Counted from the stretch's first letter, positions 1 through 12,040 are shown. The stretch is DNA of 64,000 nt from Tabrizicola sp. (GCF_022842145.1 NZ_JALHQD010000005.1:214905-278904), one strand, 5' to 3'. Made by a program: numbers and translations. Notes: generated by a model from the sequence alone, not told the origin.

Positions 1-171
1 GAGGTGCGGAAGATCTCCAACCTCATCCTCAGCCTTGAACTCAACTTGCGCGATGCGGAAAGCGGGCAGACGCTGCGGGCCGGAACCGTGGACATTCGTG
101 GCAACACGGATGAAACTTGGAGGCGCGGGTTCAGCTACCTTTTGCGCAATATCATCTTCCGGCAACGCTAG
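1..171 (+). CDS. C-terminal fragment of a DUF2380/DUF3280-like protein
   Basis: Frame 1 is open from the first base to a TAG at 169-171 and gives the last 56 residues of a protein that begins outside the window. The end reads RGNTDETWRRGFSYLLRN, which recalls small periplasmic DUF2380/DUF3280 proteins that I associate with methanol dehydrogenase gene clusters; this is memory of the family, not a search. It converges on the minus-strand C1 cluster, only 5 bases from the end of the rhodanese-like gene. The function is unknown. Confidence 0.6.
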   Translation, partial: EVRKISNLILSLELNLRDAESGQTLRAGTVDIRGNTDETWRRGFSYLLRNIIFRQR

Positions 172-176
172 CCGCG

Positions 177-719
177 TCAGCCTGCCTGGAACGGCTCCAC
201 CCGCACCAAAGGCGGGTTTCCAGGCAGCGTCACCCAACCCTCGGGCCCCTCCGGATACCAGATCACCTGCGTATAGCCCAACTCCAAGGCCCGCTTGGCG
301 ACGTTCCAGGACATCCAGCAGTCCGCTCGGCAGAAGACGACGATGGCCTGATCTCGGTTGCCTTTGGTCGCTTGCTCCAGCCCGGCGCGCAGATAGGCTT
401 CCTCTTCCGGTGACAGCGACTGGAACCCGGTGTTCGGCAACCAGATCGAACCCGGAATGCTGTCACGCGGCTTGTCGCGCCAGATCGTACCCTCGGGCAG
501 GTCCGCTGGTTTGACGTCACGCGGCATCACGTCGATGAAGACCGCCTTGCCGTCGCGGTGCAAGGCCGCCGCGGCCTGGTTGTCCACCACCGTCGCCCCG
601 GCCAAGGTGTCGGGAACCGGGGCCGCATAGGGCGGTCCGCGATAGCCCTCCGGCTCGGGCGGGACCTGACCAAGGGCAGGTCCCGCAAGCGCAAGCGCCA
701 GGACCAGCCAAAGCTTCAC
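177..719 (-). CDS. PQQ-dependent catabolism-associated CXXXCW rhodanese-like protein
   Basis: The 180-residue product has an N-terminal signal peptide (MKLWLVLALALAGPALG) and a rhodanese-like domain. Near residue 130 it carries CRADCWMSWN, the CXXXCW motif that defines the family found beside PQQ-dependent alcohol dehydrogenase genes. It is therefore expected in the periplasm. Its start overlaps the xoxJ stop by 4 bases (ATGA), so it is the last gene of the xoxF-xoxG-xoxJ operon. The molecular role of the family is not established; maturation or electron-transfer support of the quinoprotein is inferred from the neighbourhood. Confidence 0.85.
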   Translation of the reverse strand: MKLWLVLALALAGPALGQVPPEPEGYRGPPYAAPVPDTLAGATVVDNQAAAALHRDGKAVFIDVMPRDVKPADLPEGTIWRDKPRDSIPGSIWLPNTGFQSLSPEEEAYLRAGLEQATKGNRDQAIVVFCRADCWMSWNVAKRALELGYTQVIWYPEGPEGWVTLPGNPPLVRVEPFQAG

Positions 720-1555
720 GGCGCAGCCTCCTGCAATGCGGTCCCCTGGTCATTCACCAGGGGCACACCCGCCTTGGTCAGGATCGCCACGATCTCGGCC
801 TGGTTGCGGCGGATAAGCGAGTTCAACTCGCGCTTCCAGTCCTGGTCGCTGGGGCGCACGCCCATCGTGATCCGGTAGAACAGCTTGGGGCTGGCTGTTT
901 CCTGCAAAAGGGGAGTGACCGTCAGAGCCGGGTTGCCCTTGGCCAAAGGTCCGCCAATCGGCCCCCACAGGATGGCCGCGTCGATTGCGCCCGATTGCAG
1001 ATCGGCCAGCATGTCGCCCGCCGGGTCCTGCACCCGCCGGTCCACGATCAGCGGATAGGGCTTTGCCAGCGCCATCAGCCCATGCTGCGCCACGTGCGAG
1101 GCCGGAGGCGTTCCCGCCACGATGCCGATCCGGCGGCCCTGCAACGCGGGGTCGGTCAAGGTCTCGACCTTGGCCAGCGCATCGTCGCTCCGCGTCACCA
1201 GGACATAGACCGAGGTGTAGTAATGATTGGTGTTCTGCACCAGCTCATCGCCCTGCGCATAGCCGATGACCACGTCGCACACCCCGGCGCGCAGCGTCTT
1301 GCGGATGAAGCCGGGCCCCATCGGAAACCACGTGGTCTCCAGCGGCCGGTCCAGGCGTTCGGCCAGAAGTTCGGCGATCTCGTTCTCGAATCCCTTGGTT
1401 TCGCGGCCCGAGAGCGGCAGGTTGGCGGGATCGGCACAAACCCGGAAGGCAGTGGAAGATACCAGGTCCGCCGTCTGTGCCGACACTGCCCCTGCGGAAA
1501 GCATCAGGCTCAAGACGACAGGCCAGACCTTAGCTGTCCATGCAGGACTCTTCAT
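716..1555 (-). CDS. xoxJ: XoxJ: quinoprotein dehydrogenase-associated periplasmic binding protein
   Basis: The 279-residue product begins MKSPAWTAKVWPVVLSLMLS, a signal peptide, followed by a type-II solute-binding-protein fold (FRVCADPANLPLS, then VIGYAQGDELV and GIVAGTPPASH). XoxJ/MxaJ proteins look like ABC substrate-binding proteins but are encoded with methanol dehydrogenase and are thought to bind and activate the apo-enzyme. The reading frame stays open further upstream, but the start at 1555 gives the signal peptide and overlaps the end of xoxG by 26 bases, implying translational coupling. No cognate permease or ATPase lies nearby, which supports the non-transport role. Confidence 0.9.
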   Translation of the reverse strand: MKSPAWTAKVWPVVLSLMLSAGAVSAQTADLVSSTAFRVCADPANLPLSGRETKGFENEIAELLAERLDRPLETTWFPMGPGFIRKTLRAGVCDVVIGYAQGDELVQNTNHYYTSVYVLVTRSDDALAKVETLTDPALQGRRIGIVAGTPPASHVAQHGLMALAKPYPLIVDRRVQDPAGDMLADLQSGAIDAAILWGPIGGPLAKGNPALTVTPLLQETASPKLFYRITMGVRPSDQDWKRELNSLIRRNQAEIVAILTKAGVPLVNDQGTALQEAAP

Positions 1556-2048
1556 TGGCCGCGACCTCCTCGCTCTTTTCCGCTCGCTTGGCCGGACGGC
1601 CGCGGGGAACCGCATCCGTCCCGCGGGCCTTGAGATAGGTGTAGATGTCGTCCAGGTAGCACATGACATTCGGGTTGGTTCCAAAGGACGGCATGACCGA
1701 ATTCTGGCCACCGCCCACCTTCTGGCGGCCCTCGGCCACCACGGTGTAGAAATCATAGTAATCCATCACCACCGCGGACCTCTTCAGCGCGGGCGCGTAG
1801 GTCGACCCCTCGCCATCCGGTCCGTGGCAGACATGGCATTCCGCGTGGTAGCGCCGGAACCCCGAGAAGGTGGCCCAATCGACCGTGCCATCCTCCTCGA
1901 TCTTGTAGGTCGGAATCCCCTCTGCCGTCATCCAGCGCCCGTTTTCCTCATGGTCGGCCACCAGGTTCGGGTCGGTCTCCTGCGCCTGCAGTGGCAGCGC
2001 GACCAGGGCGATCACTCCGATGGCACTGAAAAGATTGGTCTTCGGCAT
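1530..2048 (-). CDS. xoxG: XoxG: periplasmic cytochrome c electron acceptor of XoxF
   Basis: The 172-residue product has a signal peptide (MPKTNLFSAIGVIALVALPL) and one haem-attachment motif, CHVCH, in the mature part. It is the expected one-electron acceptor of the PQQ in XoxF and passes electrons to the terminal oxidase. The start at 2048 is preferred over upstream ATGs because AAGGA lies about 10 bases before it and the signal peptide then begins at residue 1. The tail is charged (RGRPAKRAEKSEEVAAN) and may be flexible. The gene lies between xoxF and xoxJ in the order usual for lanthanide-dependent clusters. Confidence 0.9.
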   Translation of the reverse strand: MPKTNLFSAIGVIALVALPLQAQETDPNLVADHEENGRWMTAEGIPTYKIEEDGTVDWATFSGFRRYHAECHVCHGPDGEGSTYAPALKRSAVVMDYYDFYTVVAEGRQKVGGGQNSVMPSFGTNPNVMCYLDDIYTYLKARGTDAVPRGRPAKRAEKSEEVAANEESCMDS

Positions 2049-2140
2049 GTTGCGGTTATCCTTCATCTTTCGCATCGCACGAAACGCGGGGGCCGCCATG
2101 CCCCGGTCGAAGCATGGCGGCCCGGTCAGTTTGGTATGTG

Positions 2141-3943
2141 TCAGTCCGACAGTTCGAACACGGTAAGCTGGCCGCCCAGTGCGGTGTAATCGGACAGCGC
2201 CGCATAGCCGCCCACCGCGCCAAGCCCTTCGTTCGGGTTGGTCAGACCAGCCGCCAGACCGATCCCGGCCCAGCCGCCGACGCCCGAGAGGACGGCGATG
2301 TACTGCTTGCCGCCCTGCTCATAGGTCATCACGTTGCCGATGATACCGGACGGGGTCTTGAACTTGTAAAGCTCCTCGCCCGTCGCGGCATCGATGGCCT
2401 TCAGATAGCCCTCCAGCGTGCCGTAGAAGACGACGTCCCCTGCGGTCGCCAAAGCACCCGACCAGACCGAGAACTGCTCGGGCAGCGACCACTTGATCTC
2501 GCCCTTGACGTTGTCCCAGGCGATGAAGTTGCCCATCCCGCCGTGGCTGTTCGGAGCCGGGTACATCGACAGCGTGGCCCCGACATAGGGCTGACCTGCG
2601 GCGTAGCTGACCTTGAACGGCTCATAGTCCATGCAGACGTGGTTGGTCGGCACGTAGAACAGATTGGTCTTCGGGCTGTAAGCCGCCGGCTGCTGATCCT
2701 TGGTCCCAAGCGCCGCTGGGCAAACGCCCATCGTGTTGGTGTCTTCGCCAGTCTGTTCGGTCGAATACTCCTTGACCACCGCCGGACGACCGTAGGTGGG
2801 CGAGGCCGGGTCCATGTCGACACCCGTGGTCCAGTTCACTGCGGGATCATACTTCTCGGCCACCAGAAGCTCGCCCGTTTCGCGGTCCATCGTATAGCTG
2901 ATGCCGTTGCGGTCGAAGTGGGTCAGAAGCTTGCGCGGCTGGCCGTTGAAGTCCTGGTCGGTCAGGATCATCTCGTTGACCCCGTCAAAGTCCCACTCGT
3001 CATGCGGGGTCATCTGATAGACCCATTTCGCCATGCCGGTATCGGCGTCACGTGCGAAGATGGTCATCGACCACTTGTTGTCGCCGGGACGCTGCTTCGG
3101 GTTCCAGGTCGAAGGGTTGCCGGTGCCGTAGTAGATCAGGTTCAGGTCGGGGTCATAGGCATACCAGCCCCAGGTCGTGCCACCGCCGATCTTCCACTGA
3201 TCGCCCTCCCAGGTGCTGATCGAGCTGTCCTTGCCGATCGGCTTGCCCAGATGGGTGGTCTTCTCCGGATCGACCATCAGTTGATCGTCCGGGCCGACCG
3301 AATAGGCCCGCCACAGCTGCTCGCCCGTCTCGATGTTGTAGGCCGTGACATGGCCCTGGACGCCGAACTCGCCACCCGAGATGCCGACGATCAGCTTGTC
3401 CTTGACCGGCAGCACGGTGGCTGTGTTGGTCTCGCCCTTGGTCGGATCGCCGTTGACCACCGACCACTTCGTCTCGCCAGTCTTGGCATCCAGTGCCACC
3501 AGCGTGGTGTCGGCCTGATGCAGGAAAACCTTGCCGTCGGCATAGGCGAGGCCCCGGTACACCGTGTCGCAGCACATCACCGCGATCACATCCGGGTTCT
3601 GCTTCGGCTCATAGCGCCACAGGATCTTGCCTTCATTCGCCAGGTCCAGCGCGTAGACCACGTTGGGGAACGGCGTGTGGACATACATGATGTCGCCGAC
3701 CACAAGGGGCGAGCCCTCGTGCCCGCGCAGCACGCCGGTCGAGAAGGTCCAGGCGACCTTCAGATCCTTCACGTTGTCCTTGGTGATCTGGGCCAGCTCC
3801 GAGTACCGGGTGTTAGCATAGTCCCCGGTCTGGATTGCCCATTGCTTTGCATTGCCGATTGCTTCCGTCACGCTCTCGTTGGCGGATGCCGAAACGGACA
3901 TCCCCAGCGCAAGCGCGATGGACAAGGTGCCTAAGGTCTTCAT
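2141..3943 (-). CDS. xoxF: XoxF: lanthanide-dependent PQQ methanol dehydrogenase
   Basis: The precursor has 600 residues with a signal peptide of about 22 residues ending ASA. It is a PQQ eight-bladed propeller enzyme that oxidises methanol (and possibly formaldehyde) in the periplasm. The adjacent cysteines C124-C125 form the strained disulphide ring over [12 protein letters not shown] at 313-321 supplies the catalytic Asp (D318) and the extra Asp two residues later (D320), which marks lanthanide-binding XoxF; calcium MxaF enzymes have Ala there. E192 and N276 sit where the other metal ligands are expected. The start at 3943 has GGAGG spaced correctly; the frame continues 36 codons upstream but those would precede the signal peptide. 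There is no mxaI-like small subunit, as usual for XoxF. Confidence 0.96.
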   Translation of the reverse strand: MKTLGTLSIALALGMSVSASANESVTEAIGNAKQWAIQTGDYANTRYSELAQITKDNVKDLKVAWTFSTGVLRGHEGSPLVVGDIMYVHTPFPNVVYALDLANEGKILWRYEPKQNPDVIAVMCCDTVYRGLAYADGKVFLHQADTTLVALDAKTGETKWSVVNGDPTKGETNTATVLPVKDKLIVGISGGEFGVQGHVTAYNIETGEQLWRAYSVGPDDQLMVDPEKTTHLGKPIGKDSSISTWEGDQWKIGGGTTWGWYAYDPDLNLIYYGTGNPSTWNPKQRPGDNKWSMTIFARDADTGMAKWVYQMTPHDEWDFDGVNEMILTDQDFNGQPRKLLTHFDRNGISYTMDRETGELLVAEKYDPAVNWTTGVDMDPASPTYGRPAVVKEYSTEQTGEDTNTMGVCPAALGTKDQQPAAYSPKTNLFYVPTNHVCMDYEPFKVSYAAGQPYVGATLSMYPAPNSHGGMGNFIAWDNVKGEIKWSLPEQFSVWSGALATAGDVVFYGTLEGYLKAIDAATGEELYKFKTPSGIIGNVMTYEQGGKQYIAVLSGVGGWAGIGLAAGLTNPNEGLGAVGGYAALSDYTALGGQLTVFELSD

Positions 3944-3968
3944 GGTGCCTCCTCCGATGGCCAGTTTG

Positions 3969-4063
3969 GTCGGCCGACTGATGTTCAACGGCAAACCGGG
4001 AACGGTCGAGCCAGAGGGTTTCTGGCTCGCTGTCTTCACGACGAGCGGCATTGAACTGCCGCT
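3969..4063 (-). promoter_or_regulatory. xoxF upstream region with two dyads
   Basis: The 234 bases between frmA and xoxF contain a 7+7 inverted repeat, AGCGGCA-N6-TGCCGCT (4044-4063), and a 10-base palindrome, GTCGGCCGAC (3969-3978), just upstream of the xoxF ribosome-binding site. Both are seen directly. They could be operators or leader hairpins for xoxF. No regulator is encoded beside the cluster, and no promoter consensus was convincing. Confidence 0.35.
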
Positions 4064-4140
4064 TCCATTTTCCTCATTTCATTAGGTTGCCCGTTCCTCC
4101 ACCGGTCAACCTTCGCCCCCGAGTTCTCAACCTAAAGTAT

Positions 4141-4169
4141 GGCCACGCCACGGTTTTTGTGGCGCGGCC
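4141..4169 (-). terminator. Hairpin after frmA
   Basis: Eight bases past the frmA stop, the minus-strand RNA can form an 11-bp stem (GGCCGCGCCAC with GUGGCGUGGCC, one G-U pair) around an AAAAACC loop. It is followed only by AUACUUUAGG, so it lacks a strong U tract. It may be a weak terminator or a 3' end stabiliser separating gfa-frmA from xoxF. Confidence 0.45.
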
Positions 4170-4177
4170 AGCTTGCG

Positions 4178-5314
<1,137 letters not shown>

Positions 5315-5411
5315 CTGATATTCCTCCCAGGTGTCAATCCCGGCCATGCGGACGGGGCGCGGAAGGGCGTCACCGCCCCACCGCCGAAGTGCAGGTCGTG
5401 GCCGACCTGGC

Positions 5412-5987
5412 CTAGTCTTTCAGGACGCCGCTGGCCTTTGCGGTGAAACTGGCGATGTAATCCATCAGCGCAGGCGACAGCGCGTCATAGGGCGGCAGGC
5501 CCAGTTCGTTCAGCCGGGCACGGATGCCGTCCATCGCCTCGGGCCGGGTGCCGCTTTCGATCACCGACGACACGAAGGCCGCAAATGTGGGGGCCGCCCA
5601 ACCTTCCTCGCCCGAAAGCTCGGTGTGGATGAAACTCAGGCCGGTGAACGGGTGGTTCTCACGCGTGACCGGGCCATGCAGGTGCACGCCGCAACCGGTG
5701 CAGGCGTGCCGCTGAATCAGCGCCGACGGATCGACAACCTTCAGTTTGCCCTCATTCCGCGTCACCTTGACCTTGTCGGATGGCACGACGGAAACCATCG
5801 AGAAGATCGCCCCCTCGGGCTTCCAGCACTTGGTGCAGCCACAAACGTGATTGTGCAGGCAATCCGAGGAAATCTCGACTTCCACCGGGTCCGAAGCGCA
5901 GTTGCACGTCAGCGTTCCGCCGGAAAATCCGGATCTGCCGGGTTTGACACCATTGTCCACCGCCGGGTGGATACTGACCGTCGCCAT
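5412..5987 (-). CDS. gfa: Glutathione-formaldehyde activating enzyme Gfa
   Basis: The 191-residue zinc protein has the GFA-family cysteines (CNC near residue 27, then [13 protein letters not shown], and [10 protein letters not shown] later). In Paracoccus, Gfa was described as speeding formation of S-hydroxymethylglutathione from formaldehyde and glutathione. The start at 5987 (MATVSIHP) is chosen because GGGAGG precedes it by about 7 bases. It is the first gene of the minus-strand series gfa-frmA-xoxFGJ, so the substrate adduct, its oxidation and the methanol oxidation step are encoded together. Confidence 0.93.
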   Translation of the reverse strand: MATVSIHPAVDNGVKPGRSGFSGGTLTCNCASDPVEVEISSDCLHNHVCGCTKCWKPEGAIFSMVSVVPSDKVKVTRNEGKLKVVDPSALIQRHACTGCGVHLHGPVTRENHPFTGLSFIHTELSGEEGWAAPTFAAFVSSVIESGTRPEAMDGIRARLNELGLPPYDALSPALMDYIASFTAKASGVLKD

Positions 5988-6193
5988 TTTCGCGCCTCCC
6001 CTGGTTTTCTGTGAGGAACAGCGTGGCATCGATACGAATAGTCCGCAATTCAACCAAAAGGATGGCGAAGGCCTGGCTTCGGTACCGATTGCCAGGTGAT
6101 CGCGCACGCGCTCCCTAGCGACCTCCGAGGGACGTCACACCGGGAGGGAGCGACGGTGCCGCTACAGCCAGCTGGACCTCTTTGGCCTGGTCC

Positions 6194-7270
6194 TCAAGGG
6201 GTTCCGTTGGGGGCCGGATTCGCTTCCTGAGAAAAGACCGGCACGAAACTGGCCGGCGCGAGCGAACCCTCGATCACATCGACGCCGGCAGTGGCGGCTG
6301 TCACGGTCCAGACAGGTGGACCCGCATGGTAGGTCGTCAGGCGATCTTCCAGCGCGCGGACTGCCAGCTCGATGGAAAGCCGCCCCTGCAGGACTGGCGA
6401 GTCGGTTGGCGCAGCCAGGATCCGCCCCCGGACGACGCCCCGGTACACGGCATGGCTGAGATAGGTCGAGACCACCTCGACCTTGCTCTCCAGCCCCCTT
6501 GCACGCAGGATCGGGACCGCTGCCTCGGCCATCGGGCCGCTTCCGACCAGGTAGTCGATGTCGGGCATCGCCTCGAGCACCTCCTCGACCAGCAGGACCT
6601 GCTCTTCGGTTCCGGTGTCGCCGAAGCGGATCATCACGATCTCCGCCGAGCTTTCCGCCAGCGCCGCGCGGAAGCCCGCGTCGACAAAGGTCACCCAGCC
6701 CGCGCCCTGTGGTCCTGGAAACCAGGCGACGCGGACCGGCGCACTGCCCTTGGGGTGGCGACTGGCCAGAAAACGCCCCGCAGCCGCCCCCATCTCGGTC
6801 CAGGGCACGCTGGCCTTTGCGGTGATTCCGCTGTCATCGATGTCGTTGACTGCGGCAATGACCGGCTTGAGCCGGGCGATCCGCTCGACATCGGCAGTCA
6901 GCCCGGCATAGGAGACGGCCCCCAGGATGACTCCGTCGAACTCCTGGCTGGCACAACCTTTCAGCTGTTCGATCTGTCGCGAGAGGTTGGGGTAACCCCC
7001 GGCCTCGAAAACATCGAAGGAGACCCCTAGGCGGCGTGCTTCCTCGACCATGCCATAGTTGACCGACAGCCAGTAGGCATCCTTCAGATGCGGATAAAGG
7101 ACGCAAAAGCGCCAGGGTCGGGCGGCGCGGGTGAGCGGCGTGTAGGTCAACGGCACTGCGGCGCTGCTGTCGTCGAAGGGCACGGCGCGGGCTTCCAGCT
7201 TCCACACCTCGGCACCGGCCTGGCCCGCAAGGCCCGCCAGCAGAACCGCCGCCGAAACGGCCTTGCGCAT
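6194..7270 (-). CDS. torT: TorT-like periplasmic TMAO-sensing protein
   Basis: The 358-residue product has a signal peptide (MRKAVSAAVLLAGLAGQAGA) and a periplasmic-binding-protein type I fold (YWLSVNYGMVEEARRLGV, EFDGVILGAVSYAG, TAGVDVIEG). In E. coli TorT binds TMAO and activates the TorS kinase. The gene is divergent from torS with 60 bases between the starts, and torR is the next gene beyond torS. The frame stays open far upstream of 7270, but that part lies antisense to torS and is not coding. No TMAO reductase genes (torCA/dorCA) are in the window. Confidence 0.88.
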   Translation of the reverse strand: MRKAVSAAVLLAGLAGQAGAEVWKLEARAVPFDDSSAAVPLTYTPLTRAARPWRFCVLYPHLKDAYWLSVNYGMVEEARRLGVSFDVFEAGGYPNLSRQIEQLKGCASQEFDGVILGAVSYAGLTADVERIARLKPVIAAVNDIDDSGITAKASVPWTEMGAAAGRFLASRHPKGSAPVRVAWFPGPQGAGWVTFVDAGFRAALAESSAEIVMIRFGDTGTEEQVLLVEEVLEAMPDIDYLVGSGPMAEAAVPILRARGLESKVEVVSTYLSHAVYRGVVRGRILAAPTDSPVLQGRLSIELAVRALEDRLTTYHAGPPVWTVTAATAGVDVIEGSLAPASFVPVFSQEANPAPNGTP

Positions 7271-7330
7271 CGCGTCTCCTCTTTCGCGGATTCGGTGATA
7301 GCTTGGACCCGCAAACCCTGGGAGCGAACC

Positions 7331-10198
7331 TTGCGGAACTTCGGCTACAAGTCGAGTCTTGGCGGACGTCTGCTGCTGGCGATCGCGCTGATCGTGGGCT
7401 TTCCAGCCGCCACCGGGGTGCTGGGCTGGTTCGAGCTGAAGGATGTGGCGGCAAACCAGTCGCGCGTGGTGACCGAGGCGATCCCGGCGATTTCGGAAGT
7501 TCGGGGCGTGGCCGAAGAAACCAGCCGTGTGGTTGCAGTTGCGCCCGAACTGGCGGCTGTCACGGACGAAGCGCAGCGGGCCGAGCGGGCGGCGTTCCTG
7601 TTCGACCAGGCCAATGCCTTGCGCGCGCGGCTGTTGCGGCAGGAGGGGTTGCGGGACGAGGCACTGGCCAACGCTCTGGCCGCCGAGGCGGGCCTGCGGC
7701 AGGCGCTCACCACGATCGACCGGCTGGTGCGGCAGCGGATCAGCCTGATTGCCCGCCGGGATGCTCAGCTGGCTGCGGGCCTTGCCGCGGCGGTCGAGCT
7801 GACGGAAATCGCCGATACTCTGGTGGCGAATGCCGAAATGGGGGCCTCGGCCGTGATCTCCAGCCTTTACGGCATGGACGGGACGGATACCGCAGACCCC
7901 GAAGTTCGGCTGGATACGCTGGACAAGCTGATCGAGGTCGACCTCTTTCAGATGGGACTGATGTTCGAACTGCGGTCGCATGCCTCCGAGGTCGGGCTGC
8001 TTTTGAACCGGGTGGCCGGGGTGCAATCGCAAGTCGAGTTGCAGTCCCTTCGCGACGAGCTGGCGGCGCGGGTCCGGGTGATCGCGCGGCGGCTGGAGTC
8101 GGTACAGGACCCGCGCCGGGCAGACCGGGTGCGCGTGCTTCTGCGGGTGATCGGTGCCGCGCCGGCGGCGCCTCCCGAGACGGCGGCACTGTTCGAGAAC
8201 ATGGCCCAGGTGCTGGCAGTGACCGAACGGATCGCCGGAGCCGAGACCGAGCTCCGGCGGGCGGCGCTGGAGCTGGAAACCGCGGCCTCGGTGCTGGCGG
8301 ACCGGATCGAGGCCAATGCGGTCCGGGCGGGCCAGTCGGCGCAGCAGGCGATCCTGGCGACACAGCGGCTTTATGCGTTTTCGGCGATACTGGCGTTGGT
8401 GCTCTCGCTGGCGGTCCTGTGGTTCTATGTGCGCGGCAACCTGATCCGGCGTCTGGATGCCCTGTCCTCGCGCATGACAGGCTTGGCCGAAGGCAGCCTG
8501 GGCGAGGCAATCCGCCCCTCGGGCAGGGACGAGATCGGACAGATGGAAGCCGCGGTCGAGGTGTTCCGGCAGCAGGCCATTGCGAACCATGATCTGGCGG
8601 CGGAACGCGAACGCCACCTCGAAGAACTGCGCAGGCACCGCAGCGAGTTGCAGGAACTGGTGGACGAGCGGACCGAGGCGCTTCGGGGTGAAGTGTCGGC
8701 ACATGACGCAGCGCGCGACCGGGCCGAGGCTGCGGACCGGGCGAAGTCAGAATTCCTGGCGATGATGAGCCACGAGATCCGCACTCCGATGAATGGCGTG
8801 CTAGGAATGCTCCGCAACCTGCCACGCAATGGGCTGACGCGGGTGCAGGTGGCGCGGCTGGAGGCGGCGCTGGCGTCGGGCAAGGGGCTGATGGGCCTGC
8901 TGAACAGCATCCTCGACTATTCCAAGCTGGAGCAGGGCCAGACGGCGGAAGAAATCGAGGATTTCGACCTCGGTGAAGCCTTGGGGGACATCGCGCTGTT
9001 GATGGCACCGATGGCCGAAGAAAAGGGCCTGCGGCTGGTGACCGAACTGCCCGACGCCGCGCTGCCGCCGCTGCGGGGCGACATGGGCAAGCTGCGGCAG
9101 ATCCTGTTCAATCTGGTGTCGAACGCGGTGCGGTTCACCGATGCGGGCGAGGTGCGGATCGCCGTGGGGCTGAACGGCCCACCCGAGGCGGACACCCTGC
9201 GGCTGCGCTTCACGGTCAGCGATACCGGCCGCGGCATCGCGCCCGACGCACTGGAGCGGATCTTCGCCGCCTTCCAGCAGGAGGACCCGCAGACCGCAAG
9301 GACACATGGCGGCACCGGGTTGGGCCTGACGATCAGCCGGCGGTTGGCCGGGCTGATGGGCGGGGCGCTGACTGTCGCCAGCCAGCGCGGGCATGGCGCG
9401 ACCTTCACGCTGCACCTGCCCTTCGCGCGGGGCGCGGACCCGATCGCAAGGAAGGTGGAGCCCGCGCCGGACCTGCCGCCGCTCAGCGTGCTGGTGGTCG
9501 AGGATCACCCGGTCAATCAGGAGGTCGCATTGGGCTTTCTGCAGTCCATGGGTCACCGGGCCGCAATTTCGGCGACGGGAGAGACGGCGCTGGAGATGCT
9601 TGCGGCGGGCGGCTACGACGCCGTTCTGATGGACGTCAACCTGCCCGGAATCTCGGGCATCGAGACGACGCGGCGGCTGCGTGCTTTGCCGGGGCTGGAC
9701 CGGCTGCCGGTGATCGGCGTCTCGGCCCATGCCCAGCCGCAGGACATGGCGGCGTGCCGGGCTGCCGGGATGGACGAGGTGGTGGCCAAACCGCTGACGC
9801 CCGAGGCTCTTGCCGCCGCGCTGGAGAGGCTGTGCGGGGTGGGTGTCGCTCCTGCGGTGCGCGAGACCCTGGCCGACCTGGGGCCGACCGCGACGCGAGA
9901 GCTTCTGCGGCTGATGCTGGACCGGCTGCGACCCGAGGTGGAGGCGCTGGCCGCGGCGCTGCAGGTGCACGCAACCGGTGACATCGAACGGCTGGCGCAC
10001 CAGTTGAAGGGTGCCGTGGGCAACTTCGCCCTGCCCGAGCTGGGCGAAGTTCTCGCCGACCTGTCGCGCCGCGATGCCAGACCGGGACCCGAGGCCCTGG
10101 GACCCTTGCTCATTGCGGCAGCGGCGGCTGAGCGGCAGCTGACCCGGTCGCTTCAGTCGCTGGAGGAGTTGGCTGGGGTCAGGACAGCTGCGCAGTGA
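7331..10198 (+). CDS. torS: TorS-like hybrid sensor histidine kinase
   Basis: The 955-residue inner-membrane kinase is TorS-like in layout: a transmembrane segment near 14-34, a long periplasmic helical sensor domain, a second transmembrane segment near 347-367, HAMP, HisKA with phospho-acceptor H481 (MMSHEIRTPMNG), HATPase_c (N box near 590, G box GTGLGLTISRRL near 662), receiver with D768 (VLMDVNLPG) and a C-terminal HPt with H890 (AHQLKGAVGN). This His-Asp-His relay should phosphorylate TorR. No ATG fits. A TTG at 7331 with GGGAG 7 bases upstream is the likely start; frames further upstream overlap torT. Its end overlaps torR by 20 bases on the opposite strand. Confidence 0.9.
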   Translation: MRNFGYKSSLGGRLLLAIALIVGFPAATGVLGWFELKDVAANQSRVVTEAIPAISEVRGVAEETSRVVAVAPELAAVTDEAQRAERAAFLFDQANALRARLLRQEGLRDEALANALAAEAGLRQALTTIDRLVRQRISLIARRDAQLAAGLAAAVELTEIADTLVANAEMGASAVISSLYGMDGTDTADPEVRLDTLDKLIEVDLFQMGLMFELRSHASEVGLLLNRVAGVQSQVELQSLRDELAARVRVIARRLESVQDPRRADRVRVLLRVIGAAPAAPPETAALFENMAQVLAVTERIAGAETELRRAALELETAASVLADRIEANAVRAGQSAQQAILATQRLYAFSAILALVLSLAVLWFYVRGNLIRRLDALSSRMTGLAEGSLGEAIRPSGRDEIGQMEAAVEVFRQQAIANHDLAAERERHLEELRRHRSELQELVDERTEALRGEVSAHDAARDRAEAADRAKSEFLAMMSHEIRTPMNGVLGMLRNLPRNGLTRVQVARLEAALASGKGLMGLLNSILDYSKLEQGQTAEEIEDFDLGEALGDIALLMAPMAEEKGLRLVTELPDAALPPLRGDMGKLRQILFNLVSNAVRFTDAGEVRIAVGLNGPPEADTLRLRFTVSDTGRGIAPDALERIFAAFQQEDPQTARTHGGTGLGLTISRRLAGLMGGALTVASQRGHGATFTLHLPFARGADPIARKVEPAPDLPPLSVLVVEDHPVNQEVALGFLQSMGHRAAISATGETALEMLAAGGYDAVLMDVNLPGISGIETTRRLRALPGLDRLPVIGVSAHAQPQDMAACRAAGMDEVVAKPLTPEALAAALERLCGVGVAPAVRETLADLGPTATRELLRLMLDRLRPEVEALAAALQVHATGDIERLAHQLKGAVGNFALPELGEVLADLSRRDARPGPEALGPLLIAAAAAERQLTRSLQSLEELAGVRTAAQ

Positions 10199-10880
10199 AG
10201 ACGTAGCCTTCGCCGTGCGAGGTGCCGAAAATGCGGGGCTGCTTCGGGTCGTCGGCGAACTTGGCCCGCAGGCGTTTCACCATCACATCGACCGTCCGCG
10301 ATCCCGAATCGCCGTGGCGGTGGGTGATACTCGCCAGCAGCCGATCGCGTGAAAGGACGATCCCGGGGTTCAGCACGAAGGTGCGCAGCAGTTCGTACTC
10401 GGCGCGGGTCAGCTGAACTCCGACTCCGTCTTCTCCGCTGACATGGCGCGCAGCGGTGTCGAAGGTGTACCCCGCAAAATGCACGACCCGGCGCGTCAGC
10501 TGCCGCATCGCCGCCGTGCGTCGCAGAAGGTTCTTGACCCGCGCCAGAAGCTCGCGACGGTTGAAGGGCTTGCAGACATAATCGTCGGCGCCAAGTTCAA
10601 GCCCCACGATCCGGTCAACGTCATCGGTGCGCCCCGACAAAAGGATGATCCCGACCTCGGACCGCGCCCGCTGTTCGCGGGTCAGTTCAAGCCCGTCCTT
10701 GCCGGAAAGGTTGATGTCCACGATCAGAAGATCAGGGCTTTCTTGGGCCAGCACCTTCTCGGCCGCTTCGGCCCCGGCGCAGACCGTGACCCGGTAACCG
10801 AACGTCTCCAGATAGGCCCCCAGCGCCGTGCGGGTCACCGGGTCGTCCTCGATCACGACGATATGGGCGGCAGAGGTCAT
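10179..10880 (-). CDS. torR: TorR-like response regulator (OmpR/PhoB family)
   Basis: The 233-residue product has a receiver domain (acidic EDD at 11-13, phospho-acceptor D55 in IVDINLSG, K104) and a C-terminal winged helix (LTRAEYELLRTFVLNPG, then SRTVDVMVKRLRAKF). It is convergent with torS, overlapping it by 20 bases, and divergent from tmoX, with which it shares the 186-base region 10881-11066. The arrangement resembles E. coli torR, which also sits divergent from its target, but here the target is an uptake transporter and not a reductase operon. Confidence 0.92.
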   Translation of the reverse strand: MTSAAHIVVIEDDPVTRTALGAYLETFGYRVTVCAGAEAAEKVLAQESPDLLIVDINLSGKDGLELTREQRARSEVGIILLSGRTDDVDRIVGLELGADDYVCKPFNRRELLARVKNLLRRTAAMRQLTRRVVHFAGYTFDTAARHVSGEDGVGVQLTRAEYELLRTFVLNPGIVLSRDRLLASITHRHGDSGSRTVDVMVKRLRAKFADDPKQPRIFGTSHGEGYVFTAQLS

Positions 10881-10910
10881 GGGTAAGAAGTCCCGGGTGC
10901 GGCACCCGTC

Positions 10911-12008
<1,098 letters not shown>

Positions 12009-12040
12009 TCTCCGGCGTCACCTTCGGGTGACCCACCTTG

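Noticed and set aside
2114..3934. A 606-codon open frame on the plus strand opposite xoxF
   Set aside because: It is exactly antisense to a strongly conserved gene, has no recognisable domain and a composition rich in Arg, His, Gly and Val, as expected of a shadow frame in high-GC DNA.
6109..6152. CGCTCCCT/AGGGAGCG inverted repeat between gfa and torT as a terminator
   Set aside because: The loop is 28 bases and no U run follows, so formation and function are doubtful.
7271..8704. Upstream extension of the torT frame on the minus strand to more than 800 codons
   Set aside because: The extra part is antisense to torS and lacks protein-like character; torT has its own signal peptide at 7270.
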